Part shown: piece after piece, positions 1 to 8,180 of the stretch
Position numbering within the stretch: the first letter of the stretch is position 1
How the letters are laid out: every line of letters begins with the position of its first letter
Assembly (NCBI RefSeq): GCF_017539065.1
Contig: NZ_JAFYHP010000014.1
Coordinates: 1 to 64,000 of the forward strand
Reading direction: 5' to 3'
DNA from: Methanobrevibacter sp.
Lineage (GTDB): Archaea > Methanobacteriota > Methanobacteria > Methanobacteriales > Methanobacteriaceae
DNA: 64,000 nucleotides
The notes under the pieces: model-generated
What the model was told of the DNA's origin: nothing
The model's input: the letters and a program-made list of their open reading frames with translations, nothing else
The model's database searches: none
Made by a program: the position numbers and the translations under genes

Positions 1-132
1 CAAAAAACAATGCCAAAATCAAGAAAACGAACATTCAAGACCAAACGAGGCGTTTTAAAACGAATATATCGCAGAGATCTAATTTGGAATGACAATCGCA
101 AAAAGGATTTTGAAAATCAACAAAGTTTTTGA
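1..132 (+). CDS. Short basic reading frame at the left edge, possibly the 3' end of a gene
   Basis: The frame is open from the first base to a TGA at 130-132. An in-frame ATG at position 10 would give a 40-residue, strongly basic protein beginning MPKSRKRTFK. It uses several CGA and CGC arginine codons, which are scarce in the neighbouring genes, where AGA dominates. It could be the C-terminal end of a protein that starts outside the window, for instance a mobile-element protein, or a chance frame. No recognisable domain is visible, so no function is proposed. Confidence 0.3.
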   Translation, partial: QKTMPKSRKRTFKTKRGVLKRIYRRDLIWNDNRKKDFENQQSF

Positions 133-162
133 AAGAGTCTAAAAATTAAAAAAAAATAGTAG

Positions 163-456
163 TTATAATTTGTTAATCGGAAATTCTTCACCTTCATTTT
201 GTCCAAATTTCATACCGTTCAGCAAACCGTTAGGAAGTTCAGACAGGATAATCAGTGGAAATTCCTCATTGGGCTTTATGAACATCATATGAATGACGTT
301 TTGGCGTGTTTTAACTACTATCTTATACTCATTATCCTCAAAACTAAAGTCTCCATCAAGAAATACTTCATTGAAACGTTGATTTAGAAGATAATCCGGT
401 AAATTTTCATTTATCTCAAAATGATTCAACAAATCTTTTAAAATCACTTTAATCAT
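163..456 (-). CDS. Hypothetical protein, 97 residues
   Basis: A small soluble, mostly acidic protein with no transmembrane segment and no family that I recognise. Its ATG at 456 overlaps the stop codon of the upstream membrane protein gene by four bases (ATGA). The two are therefore almost certainly translated from one message and may act together. The composition (many Glu, Asn, Phe and Leu with alternating hydrophobic residues) suggests a compact beta-rich fold, but this is inference only. Confidence 0.6.
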   Translation of the reverse strand: MIKVILKDLLNHFEINENLPDYLLNQRFNEVFLDGDFSFEDNEYKIVVKTRQNVIHMMFIKPNEEFPLIILSELPNGLLNGMKFGQNEGEEFPINKL

Positions 457-836
457 TCCAAACTAGGAAGTTTATCTTGATCTGAATCGTATGATGAACC
501 TATCAACTCACCGGTTTCGGTGTCATACTGTCTAAATCCACCATCTTTATAGGTTACTTCACGATAATATCCTTCACCATTTTGAGCATTGAATTTTACT
601 TCCTCTTTAACAATATCGTTTACAGTATCCACAACAGACCCTCCTGAATTTGAATTTGAGTTTGAACTTCCTGAAGATTCAACATTACGTACTTTATCTA
701 ATAATTTTCCAATGATATTAGAATCAGCATCATCGATTCCAACACCCGCTTCGTTCATCACTTCATATGCCACTGCGCCACCAACAACTAAAACGGCCGC
801 AATGATGGCTAAAATAACTAAAATAAAGCCTTTCAT
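453..836 (-). CDS. Membrane-anchored hypothetical protein, 127 residues
   Basis: The protein starts with a short Lys-containing N-terminus and one hydrophobic segment (about residues 4-24), which acts as a signal anchor or signal peptide. A Ser/Asn/Gly-rich linker follows (about residues 53-67), then a small C-terminal part with GYYREVTY and ETGELIG motifs. The topology suggests a domain outside the membrane held by a flexible tether. It is the first gene of a two-gene unit with the 97-residue protein (four-base overlap) and is divergent from a small membrane protein gene at 932. Function unknown. Confidence 0.65.
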   Translation of the reverse strand: MKGFILVILAIIAAVLVVGGAVAYEVMNEAGVGIDDADSNIIGKLLDKVRNVESSGSSNSNSNSGGSVVDTVNDIVKEEVKFNAQNGEGYYREVTYKDGGFRQYDTETGELIGSSYDSDQDKLPSLE

Positions 837-931
837 ATTTTCACCTCATTAAGCTTTTCATTAGTTATATGAATATAGTTATTAAAATACTTTTCTACTA
901 ATTTATATCTGATGAAAATTAATTATTAACT

Positions 932-1138
932 ATGAATACGAAAGACACTGTAATATTGCTCATATTTTTCCTTTCAATATTAGGATTAATTATTGGAATT
1001 TACTATACAGAGGATATTAGTAGTGGCAAACCTCATGAAAAAAGTTTTGAAAGACTTTATGAGGATAATGGAGATGTTCTAACCATCACTTTGGAAAAAA
1101 ATGAGAAAAGTAGAGATTTAAGTAAATTTTTCACCTAA
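932..1138 (+). CDS. Small single-span membrane protein, 68 residues
   Basis: A hydrophobic stretch (about residues 7-24) is followed by a charged tail rich in Glu and Lys. The gene stands alone between a divergent two-gene unit and the adhesin-like gene. No ribosome-binding site is visible before the ATG; the upstream sequence is A+T-rich, so a leaderless message is possible. No family recognised. Confidence 0.5.
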   Translation: MNTKDTVILLIFFLSILGLIIGIYYTEDISSGKPHEKSFERLYEDNGDVLTITLEKNEKSRDLSKFFT

Positions 1139-1234
1139 AACCTTCTTTAAGATGTCATCATCACAATCTTATTTTGGCAAAATAGGTCTAAACTTTATTA
1201 ATTATTTAAATAGTATATGGAAGTTATTATTTTT

Positions 1235-2731
1235 ATGAATAAAAAATATCTGATTGCCCTTATTGCAATCCTAATCATAATTTGCTCATGTGCTTTTGTA
1301 CTTACGAATTCAAATAATTCAAGCAGTTCTTCCATTAATATTGATACAAATGCCCTGGAAGATAGAGGGAGTCTTGTTGTAGACTCCGAAAGTTTAGATG
1401 AAAGTAATGGTAACTACCACACAGATGATGCCGATGTCAATGCCATTTTAATCAAAAATAATGGAGCATTGAAACTTGCTGATTCATTCGTTAATAAGAC
1501 TGGAGATACATCAACAAGTGGGGATGATGCTGATTTTTATGGAGTGAATTCCGCTATTTTAGTAAATACTAATGGGTCATTAGAAATTTCAGACGTTGAA
1601 ATTAACACTAATTCCAAGGGGTCAAATGGAATTTTTGTAACAAATGCTGAAGCTTCCTCCACAGACGGCGGCCAGTCTTCCCAAGGTTCTGGAGAAGGAG
1701 GACAACCTCCTGAAGCACAGGGTTCAGGTGAAGGTGGACAACCTCCTGAAGCGCCAGATGGTGGTGGAGCTCCTGATGGGAACGGAGGAAGTCAACCTGG
1801 AGAAACAACAGTTGAAGGAACAACAGAAGCCACAATCAAAAATGTAAAAATAACTACTCATTGCGACAAATCAAGAGGTTTGGATGCAACTTACAATGGT
1901 ATAATTAATGCTGAAAACGTTATAATCAATACTGATGGTCAAAGCTGCGCCGCTCTTGCAACCGACCGTGGAGAAGGTCAGGTCCATGTTAAAAATTCTG
2001 AAATTAACACCGGCGTGAGTAAAGATAGCGGCAGAGGTTCACCGCTAATCTATTCAACAGGAAACATTACCTGTGAAAATACCCAAGGTACCTCTTATGT
2101 ATCTCAAATTGCATGTATCGAAGGTAAAAACTCAATTGAATTAACTAATTGTGATCTAACAGGTTATGCACAAGGAAACAGGCAAGATGGAGACAATTAT
2201 GTTGATTTAGGAGGAATATTCATTTACCAAAGCATGAGCGGGGATGCAGATGTTGGGACCTCCACATTCACCGCTAAAAATTCAAATCTTGAGATAGCTA
2301 AAGAGTCATCAGTTTATGACACCGCCCCAATGTTTCATATCACAAATACCGCTTGTATAATTAATTTAGAGAATACTGGAGTTTCATTTGGTAGTGGAAC
2401 ATTCCTAGAATCCTCCGGTCAAAATCAATGGGGAAACGAAGGATCTAATGGAGGAGTTTGTGAATTAAACACTGAAAACGAAGACATTGAAGGCAATGTT
2501 ATTGTCGACTCAATCAGCAGCCTCGATTGGAATATGAAAAACACTGCATTTGATGGAGCAATTAATTCAACTGGAAACACTACCGTTAATGTTGGTGAAG
2601 GATCTATCTGGACTTTAACTGGCGACAGTTCTGTTTCTTCCCTGGAATTGACTGGAAACATTGAATATGGTGAATTTAGCTTAACAGTTGATGGTCAAGA
2701 ATATAACAGTTCAAATCCTTTCAAAGGATAG
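1235..2731 (+). CDS. Secreted adhesin-like beta-helix protein with a Gly/Pro-rich insert
   Basis: The ATG at 1235 (MNKKYL) is preferred over the in-frame ATG at 1217 because it gives a classical signal peptide: Lys-Lys, then a long Leu/Ile core ending near ICSCAF. The Cys could be a lipid-attachment site. The mature part consists of imperfect beta-strand turns rich in Asn, Gly, Ser and Thr (patterns such as ...IKNVKITT..., ...ENVIINTD...), typical of right-handed parallel beta-helix surface proteins. A low-complexity insert (about residues 150-190) carries two copies of GSGEGGQPPEA. It resembles the adhesin-like proteins that are abundant in gut Methanobrevibacter, but ligand and attachment are unknown. 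The gene is monocistronic with a strong hairpin terminator starting at its stop codon. Confidence 0.7.
   Translation: MNKKYLIALIAILIIICSCAFVLTNSNNSSSSSINIDTNALEDRGSLVVDSESLDESNGNYHTDDADVNAILIKNNGALKLADSFVNKTGDTSTSGDDADFYGVNSAILVNTNGSLEISDVEINTNSKGSNGIFVTNAEASSTDGGQSSQGSGEGGQPPEAQGSGEGGQPPEAPDGGGAPDGNGGSQPGETTVEGTTEATIKNVKITTHCDKSRGLDATYNGIINAENVIINTDGQSCAALATDRGEGQVHVKNSEINTGVSKDSGRGSPLIYSTGNITCENTQGTSYVSQIACIEGKNSIELTNCDLTGYAQGNRQDGDNYVDLGGIFIYQSMSGDADVGTSTFTAKNSNLEIAKESSVYDTAPMFHITNTACIINLENTGVSFGSGTFLESSGQNQWGNEGSNGGVCELNTENEDIEGNVIVDSISSLDWNMKNTAFDGAINSTGNTTVNVGEGSIWTLTGDSSVSSLELTGNIEYGEFSLTVDGQEYNSSNPFKG
1685..1753 (+). repeat. Two 33-bp direct repeats at 36-bp period inside the adhesin gene
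   Basis: Copies at 1685-1717 and 1721-1753 differ at only a few third-codon positions and encode GSGEGGQPPEA twice. Such in-frame tandem copies are prone to slippage and give length variation of the Gly/Pro linker. Confidence 0.75.
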
Positions 2732-2762
2732 GAAAGATTCAATTCTTTCCTAATTTTTTTTT
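2729..2762 (+). terminator. Hairpin terminator beginning at the adhesin stop codon
   Basis: A perfect 9-bp stem (2729-2737 with 2744-2752) has a 6-nt loop and is followed by a run of nine T (2754-2762). The first three bases of the stem are the TAG stop codon. The T run overlaps the stop codon of the convergent flavoprotein gene. Confidence 0.75.
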
Positions 2763-3276
2763 AACAATCAAAACCTGCTTCATAAACTTCTTTTAACAAT
2801 TCCGGTTGGGATTTGGCATCACCAAAAACAGAAAATACTCCTTTTTCTGTAGGATTTTTGGAAAAGCTAATAAAGTCCCTGATTCCAGTTAACACATTAC
2901 CATTATTTGAACCAGCTGCAGTTATAATATAATACTCCTTATTTTCCAGATGCCTGAATATCGGATAACACCTGTCAAAGAACCTTTTTAATGTCCCACA
3001 CATTGAATAATAGTAAACGGGTGTTGCATATACGATTACATCAGATTCCATCATTTTATCCAAGACTTCAGCAAGGCCATCTTCCTGGAAGCATTTCATT
3101 TCAGGAGTCTGGCATTTGTAACATGCCTTGCATGCATGGAACCTGATATCCTCCAGGTTGTATTTTACAACTGCATTATCCGCATCAAGCGCACCCCTTA
3201 CAAACTCATCGCATAATGTGTCTGAATTTCCCCCGATTCTAGGGGAAGAACTTAAAACAATAACTTTTTTTGACAT
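2761..3276 (-). CDS. Iron-sulfur flavoprotein / NADPH-dependent FMN reductase family protein
   Basis: A 171-residue flavodoxin-fold protein. The N-terminus (VIVLSSSPRIGGNS) is the phosphate-binding loop for FMN. At residues about 49-62 it has the compact cysteine pattern C-x2-C-x2-C-x6-C, the signature that binds a [4Fe-4S] cluster in archaeal iron-sulfur flavoproteins (Isf, known from Methanosarcina thermophila). ATPVYYYSMCG is the family's flavin-contacting segment. Such proteins pass electrons between ferredoxin and small oxidants such as O2 or peroxide, or quinone-like acceptors; the partner here is unknown. It is convergent with the adhesin gene. A fragment of another gene lies just upstream on the same strand (3322-3468). 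Confidence 0.8.
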   Translation of the reverse strand: MSKKVIVLSSSPRIGGNSDTLCDEFVRGALDADNAVVKYNLEDIRFHACKACYKCQTPEMKCFQEDGLAEVLDKMMESDVIVYATPVYYYSMCGTLKRFFDRCYPIFRHLENKEYYIITAAGSNNGNVLTGIRDFISFSKNPTEKGVFSVFGDAKSQPELLKEVYEAGFDC

Positions 3277-3321
3277 AATAACTAACTCCCATTGATTCTT
3301 AATTAACCTTTAATCTATTCA

Positions 3322-3468
3322 TTATTTGCATAATCCAACTGCAGAATTCCAAATTATCATATCCGTTTCATAGCCATCTTTCCAAGGGTTTTTCGTAAAT
3401 CCCCTTGCGGAAAAATCAGCGACTGAAATATCAATCAATTCATCGCTATTTAAAAGTAAGTTTTCATA
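3322..3468 (-). pseudogene. Probable gene remnant without a start codon
   Basis: On the minus strand, an open stretch of 48 codons ends at a TAA (3322-3324) and contains the protein-like sequence DISVADFSARG ... NPWKDGYETD ... WNSAVGLCK. It is less A+T-rich than the intergenic DNA around it and lacks any ATG; an in-frame TAA lies directly upstream. This looks like the C-terminal remnant of a decayed gene rather than a promoter region. The family was not recognised. Confidence 0.4.
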
Positions 3469-3558
3469 TTATATACTTGTTTACATATTAATTATTAAAA
3501 AAAAATATAAACAAACAAAAACAAAATATTAATATTATAAATTGAGAAGGTAATATAA

Positions 3559-4320
3559 ATGTCAAAACCTGTCATTGCAATAACAAGACCAAAAGACAGA
3601 GCTAAAAAAGCATGTGAAATTGTTGAGAAATTAGGTGGTGAAGCGTTTTTAGCGCCGACACTTGATTTGGAACCTGTGAATTCTCAATCACTTAAAGATT
3701 TGGTAGCCAAAAAAGATGAACTTGACTGGTTAATATTCACTTCACCGACAACAATCGTTTCACTGAAAAAATTTCATCCAGACTTTTTGAAAGACTTGAA
3801 TTGCAAATTAGCAGTTATTGGAAATAAAACCGGCAAATTAGCTGAAAAACAAGGTTTGACAGTTGATTTAATGCCTGAAGAGTTTACAGCCGAAGGTCTT
3901 ATTGAAGAGTTTAAAAGACAAGGCATAACCGGAAAAACAATTGGAATTCCGAGAACTGCCTCCGCAAGACCAATATTGCCTGAAGAATTAGAAAAACTTG
4001 GAAATAAAGTAATATTAGCTGAAGCATACAAATCACTGTTCCCAATGGATGAAAAAGCGGTGCAGAATCTTATTGGAAAAATCGAAAATAAGGAAATTGA
4101 CGCTATCACATTTACCAGTCCACTGACTGTTGAAAATTTCTTTGAAATAGTGGATGATAAAGAAAAAATAGCTGAATTATTATCTAACAATTTATTAACT
4201 GTTTGCATTGGTCCGATTACTGCAAAAGTTTTAGATAAATATGACATTGCAAACATTTACCCTAACACTTACACAGTTCCTGATATGATGGAATTATTAT
4301 TTGAAGAATTAAATAGGTGA
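3559..4320 (+). CDS. hemD: Uroporphyrinogen-III synthase
   Basis: A 253-residue HemD-family protein. It cyclises hydroxymethylbilane with inversion of ring D to give uroporphyrinogen III, the branch point to sirohaem, cobamides and coenzyme F430. Visible features are the N-terminal ITRP..RA.. segment, IFTSPTTI, the mid-protein linker and the C-terminal half with ITFTSPLTVENF and CIGPITAKVLDKY, matching the two-lobed fold. The ribosome-binding site is GAGAAGGT at 3544-3551. The srp19 gene follows after 4 bp and a RecJ-like gene overlaps that, so the three are one operon. hemB, earlier in the same pathway, lies elsewhere in the window at 21474-22475. Confidence 0.9.
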   Translation: MSKPVIAITRPKDRAKKACEIVEKLGGEAFLAPTLDLEPVNSQSLKDLVAKKDELDWLIFTSPTTIVSLKKFHPDFLKDLNCKLAVIGNKTGKLAEKQGLTVDLMPEEFTAEGLIEEFKRQGITGKTIGIPRTASARPILPEELEKLGNKVILAEAYKSLFPMDEKAVQNLIGKIENKEIDAITFTSPLTVENFFEIVDDKEKIAELLSNNLLTVCIGPITAKVLDKYDIANIYPNTYTVPDMMELLFEELNR

Positions 4321-4324
4321 AAAA

Positions 4325-4594
4325 ATGATAACTGTATGGCCACAATATTTAAATAATAAGTTAACTCTTAAAGAAGGACGTAAAATCGCTAAAATAGATG
4401 CTGTGAGTGATCCTACACTTTCAGATATTGAAAGAGCCGTTAAAAGACTTGGATTAACATATGAGATTCAAAAGGATGTTGCATATCCTGGAAAATGGTA
4501 TGAAAAATCTGGAAAAATCCTTGTAGAATGGGAAGGAACAAAATTAGAGCTCATACGTGAAATCAGTAAAGAAATCAAACAAATGAAAAAATGA
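4325..4594 (+). CDS. srp19: Signal recognition particle 19 kDa protein
   Basis: An 89-residue archaeal SRP19, which binds helices 6 and 8 of the 7S RNA and prepares it for SRP54 binding in co-translational membrane targeting. The opening VWPQYLNNKLTLKEGRKI, the segment DPTLSDIERAVKRLG and the YPGKWYEKSGKILVE region are diagnostic. It is preceded by a GGTGA ribosome-binding site inside the 4-bp gap after hemD. It overlaps the next gene by four bases, indicating translational coupling. Confidence 0.93.
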   Translation: MITVWPQYLNNKLTLKEGRKIAKIDAVSDPTLSDIERAVKRLGLTYEIQKDVAYPGKWYEKSGKILVEWEGTKLELIREISKEIKQMKK

Positions 4595-6006
4595 TTAATA
4601 TGCAAATGCCACAATTAATGTCTGAACAATACAAAGAAGCTAAAAAAATCATTGAATCCTCTGAAGATATTAAAGTATATTCCCATATTGATTGTGATGG
4701 AATTTGTTCAGGCGCAATACTATCAACCATACTAGACAGACAAAATAAAGACCATGAAATTGAATTTGTTAACTTAGATGTCTTAGACAACATTGAACTT
4801 GACCATGAACTTACAATATTTTCAGATTTGGGGTCCGGTCAATTAATAGATACAAAAGCAAAAAAAGGTCAAAAGATTATAATTCTAGACCACCACCCCC
4901 CGCTAAGAGAATTAGATTATAAAAATGACAAAGAATATACCTATTTAGAAATTAATCCTATTCATCATGGCATTGATGGATCATATTATGTCTGTGGAGG
5001 TGGCCTGTGTTACTTCCTTGCAAAAGAATTTGGATATGATGATTTAAGCTGGATTGGAGTTTTATCTGCTATTGGAGATATGCAGAATACCCAAACTGGT
5101 CATTTTGAAGGATTGAATGAAATTATCCAGCAAGACGCGATTGATGGAGGATATCTTGAAGTTATAAAAAACGACATTAACATATATGGAAGAAATACCC
5201 GTCCATTATTTGTCGCTCTTTCTTATTTTAATGATGTTAAACTCCCCATTACCAATAACACAACTGAAACAATGGCAGTTTTGGAAGAACTTGGAATTGA
5301 TGAAAAAAATAATAGGAAAACATTGAATGAACTTACTATGGAACAAAAAGCTAAGTTATACCAGTGCCTTTCTGGAATGATTGCTAAAGTAGTTCCCGGC
5401 AAATATGTTCAATATATCTCACAATTAATTATTGGAGATTCATATACCTTCCTAAAAGAAGATCCTCATAGCTTTTTAAGAGATGCATCCGAATTTTCAA
5501 CAGCTATGAATGCTTGTGGAAGAAATCATGAAGAAAAAGTTGCAATGGAAGTTCTGAAAGGAGATAGAGTTGTAGCTCTAGATGAACTTGAAGTTGTAAG
5601 TCGCGACCATAAGCGCAATTTAGCTCAAGCAATAGAAAAAGTTGCTGATGGTGAACACTCAAATATAATTGAACTGGAAAACTTGCAATATTTTGATGGA
5701 ACCGGCATAAAACCTGAAATTGTTGGTACTATTACTGGAATGATTTTAGGATATTGTAATTGGAAAAAACCAGTGATTGGATTTACCCAAACAGATACTG
5801 ACGGCGTAAAAGTTTCACTTAGATGTTCTAGACTGCTCTCCTATGATGGAATTCATTTTGGAAATATTATCCGCAAGATAGCTGGTGATGTTGGAGGTAC
5901 TGGCGGTGGGCACTCAATGGCATGTGGTGCATACATACCTATTGATAAAAAATCTGATTTTATTGAACGATTCAATAATGAACTGCAAGGCAAACTTACA
6001 AATTAG
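4591..6006 (+). CDS. RecJ-like DHH-family phosphoesterase/nuclease
   Basis: A 471-residue DHH/DHHA1 protein. Motif I (SHIDCDGICSGAIL, about residues 28-41), motif II (TIFSDLG), the DHH motif itself (ILDHHPP, about residue 99) and the C-terminal DHHA1 signature (GGTGGGHSMACGAYI) are all intact, so a metal-dependent nuclease or phosphodiesterase is expected. Archaeal members act as RecJ-like single-strand exonucleases in replication and repair, some bound to the GINS complex; which paralogue this is cannot be told from sequence alone. The start is taken at 4591 because ATGA overlaps the srp19 stop; ATGs at 4600 and 4606 are alternatives. Confidence 0.85.
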   Translation: MINMQMPQLMSEQYKEAKKIIESSEDIKVYSHIDCDGICSGAILSTILDRQNKDHEIEFVNLDVLDNIELDHELTIFSDLGSGQLIDTKAKKGQKIIILDHHPPLRELDYKNDKEYTYLEINPIHHGIDGSYYVCGGGLCYFLAKEFGYDDLSWIGVLSAIGDMQNTQTGHFEGLNEIIQQDAIDGGYLEVIKNDINIYGRNTRPLFVALSYFNDVKLPITNNTTETMAVLEELGIDEKNNRKTLNELTMEQKAKLYQCLSGMIAKVVPGKYVQYISQLIIGDSYTFLKEDPHSFLRDASEFSTAMNACGRNHEEKVAMEVLKGDRVVALDELEVVSRDHKRNLAQAIEKVADGEHSNIIELENLQYFDGTGIKPEIVGTITGMILGYCNWKKPVIGFTQTDTDGVKVSLRCSRLLSYDGIHFGNIIRKIAGDVGGTGGGHSMACGAYIPIDKKSDFIERFNNELQGKLTN

Positions 6007-6017
6007 TATATATACTA
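6004..6017. repeat. 14-bp perfect palindrome at the recJ-like stop codon
   Basis: TAGTATATATACTA starts at the TAG stop codon. No T run follows, so it is less likely a terminator than a hairpin or operator 50 bp upstream of the regulator gene at 6067. Confidence 0.4.
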
Positions 6018-6066
6018 GTAAAGATAAAAATAATAATTAATCAATTTTAATTGAGGAATGATTATA

Positions 6067-6870
6067 ATGAAAACATTTAAAAAAAGAGGTGCACTCACAC
6101 ATTTCCAAATATTGAGTGAAATATCTAAACAAGATCCTCACCTTAAACAAAAAGATTTGGCTGATAAATTAGGAATAACTATTCAAGCAGTTTCTGAAAA
6201 TATTAAATCATTAATTGAATTAGGCTATATTACTTCAAAAGATGGAAGATCACCTTATAAAATAACCCAAGCAGGCATTGATAAAGTAAAAAAAGATGCA
6301 ATAGTTTTAAGGAAATATAGTGACTCCGTTTTAGAAACTATGAATCATTACAAAACAATATGGCCAGCTATTGCAAAAGAACCCCTTCAAAAAGACGACA
6401 TTGTAGGACTATACATGGATGATGGAGTATTATATGCCCATAAAAAAGAAGAAAGCGCAACTGGTGTTGTTTTAGATGATGCTGAAGCGGACATGGATGT
6501 GGCATTAACCAATCTTACTGGAATTATAGATATGAGTGTTGGTGAAGTTACTGTTATTATTGTTCCTACCATCAAAGAAGGCGGAACTAAAGTTTGCGAC
6601 ATAAATTTAATTAAAAATGTCTACGAAAAAGGAACAAATAGCGGAGATAAAATTGATAAAATAGCCGTAGCAGGTACTGTTTCACGTGCAGTAGTTAAAA
6701 AACTTGGTTTGACAATAGATATTGAATACGCTGCTCCTCAAGCAACCGCCAATGCTGCTCGTAAAGGATTAAATGTTCTTGCAATTTGTGTTGGAGATAT
6801 GAGCAAATCATTTACTCGTGAACTTGAAAAAGAAAAAATTAAATTTAATATTATAGATGGTGGAAAATAA
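6067..6870 (+). CDS. Winged-helix transcriptional regulator, 267 residues
   Basis: Residues about 7-70 form a winged helix-turn-helix of MarR type (HFQILSEISKQDP ... LKQKDLADKLGITIQAVSENIKSLIELGYITSKDG). The C-terminal 200 residues form an effector or dimerisation domain that I know only as a methanogen-specific conserved region; VGEVTVIIVP and AAPQATANAARKGLNVLAICVG are its best-marked stretches. The start at 6067 is chosen over 6058 because GAGG at 6052-6055 would be too close to 6058. The gene follows the recJ-like gene by about 60 bp and is convergent, with no gap, with the DEAD-box helicase. Target genes unknown. Confidence 0.75.
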   Translation: MKTFKKRGALTHFQILSEISKQDPHLKQKDLADKLGITIQAVSENIKSLIELGYITSKDGRSPYKITQAGIDKVKKDAIVLRKYSDSVLETMNHYKTIWPAIAKEPLQKDDIVGLYMDDGVLYAHKKEESATGVVLDDAEADMDVALTNLTGIIDMSVGEVTVIIVPTIKEGGTKVCDINLIKNVYEKGTNSGDKIDKIAVAGTVSRAVVKKLGLTIDIEYAAPQATANAARKGLNVLAICVGDMSKSFTRELEKEKIKFNIIDGGK

Positions 6871-6880
6871 TCAATTTTCC
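6862..6880. terminator. Hairpin spanning two abutting convergent stop codons
   Basis: A 7-bp stem (6862-6868 with 6874-6880) encloses a 5-nt loop. The TAA of the regulator (6868-6870) and the TGA of the helicase (6871-6873, minus strand) both lie within it. It could serve both directions. Confidence 0.55.
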
Positions 6881-8145
6881 CTCATCATTTTTAATAACGC
6901 CGCAGATAATTCTAAACCATCATATTCAGATTCATCTTTAATTATATTAATATACTCATCTAGATTGCCCTCATTAATCAATGATTTAGCATCTTTCAAT
7001 ATTTTCCTATTTTTTATTAAATTTATTTTCTGAATCGTGGGCAAATCTTTTTCAATTATGTTACCAGGATTTTCCTTTTTAATATTATTAAATCGGGAAA
7101 TCTCATCTTTAGAAACTAGTGTAAATGCAAAACCGGTATTTCCTGCTCTGGCAGTTCTTCCAATCCTGTGAATATAATCATCAGTATTTTGCGGAACATC
7201 ATAATTAATTATTACATCAACATTTGCAATATCTAATCCTCTAGCAGCCACATCGGTTGCAACTAAAATGTTAATGTTTCCATTTCTAAATTTATTCATT
7301 ACTTTATCCCTAGTCTGTTGAGCCATATCTCCATGAAGACTATCAACTTTAAATTCCTGCTTTTTTAAGTGTTTGGCAACGAAATCAACACTTTTTTTAG
7401 TATTGCAAAATATCAATGCCAAATTTACATCATAAGCTTCTATCAATCTAATTAATGAATTCAATTTATATTTTATATCGCATTTAAAAGCGTATTGAAC
7501 TATTTTAGGAATATTTTTCTTTTTATCTGCAATTTTGATAAATTTTGGATTCTTTTGATATTTTTCAGCTATTTTTCTTACTTCTGATGGAATGGTTGCT
7601 GAGAAAAGTAAAGTTTGCCTTTGAATTGGTACATTGGTTAAAATTCTTTCAATATCTTCCCTAAAACCCATTTCTAACATTTCATCTGCTTCATCCAATA
7701 TGACACTTTCAATACCGATTAAATCAAGATTGCCCCTCTCGATATGGTCAATTATACGTCCCGGAGTTCCGACAACTATATGGACGCCTTTTTTGAGAAC
7801 TCTTGTTTGTTTGCCTATTGGTTGACCTCCATAAACCGCTAAAACCTTGAGTTTCTTGATATTTGCACCCACTTTTGAGATTTCAGATGCCACCTGCATA
7901 CATAACTCCCTTGTTGGACATAAAATAATGGCCTGTGGAGATTTATCAGGAATAAAAATCTTTTCAAGGACAGGAATTGCAAATGCAATTGTTTTGCCCG
8001 AACCGGTTTGTGCCTGACCAATTACATCAAAACCCTCCAAAGCCTTAGGAATTGCTTTTTCTTGAATTGGAGTTAATCTGGTAAAATCCATATTGGCAAT
8101 AGCTTTTTTAATATCCTGTGAAATGTTTAAATCATCAAAATTCAT
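6871..8145 (-). CDS. DEAD-box ATP-dependent RNA helicase
   Basis: A 424-residue helicase core with all conserved motifs: Q motif (FTRLTPIQEKAIP), Walker A (AQTGSGKT), PTREL, GTPGR, DEAD (LDEADEML), SAT, the HGDMAQQ.R segment, ATDVAARGLD and HRIGRTAR. It is expected to unwind RNA duplexes in cold adaptation, ribosome assembly or mRNA turnover. A short C-terminal extension follows the second RecA domain and lacks the RNA-binding tail of long DeaD proteins. It is a single gene, convergent with the regulator at 6067 and upstream of nothing obviously related. Confidence 0.93.
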   Translation of the reverse strand: MNFDDLNISQDIKKAIANMDFTRLTPIQEKAIPKALEGFDVIGQAQTGSGKTIAFAIPVLEKIFIPDKSPQAIILCPTRELCMQVASEISKVGANIKKLKVLAVYGGQPIGKQTRVLKKGVHIVVGTPGRIIDHIERGNLDLIGIESVILDEADEMLEMGFREDIERILTNVPIQRQTLLFSATIPSEVRKIAEKYQKNPKFIKIADKKKNIPKIVQYAFKCDIKYKLNSLIRLIEAYDVNLALIFCNTKKSVDFVAKHLKKQEFKVDSLHGDMAQQTRDKVMNKFRNGNINILVATDVAARGLDIANVDVIINYDVPQNTDDYIHRIGRTARAGNTGFAFTLVSKDEISRFNNIKKENPGNIIEKDLPTIQKINLIKNRKILKDAKSLINEGNLDEYINIIKDESEYDGLELSAALLKMMREN

Positions 8146-8180
8146 TACTTTAATATTTAAAAAACAAGTTATATAATTAT

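Noticed and set aside
3774-4256. Long opposite-strand frames inside hemD, aroC, acd, pheS and other genes
   Set aside because: They are antisense shadows of well-supported genes, with amino-acid composition typical of reversed codons and no ribosome-binding sites.
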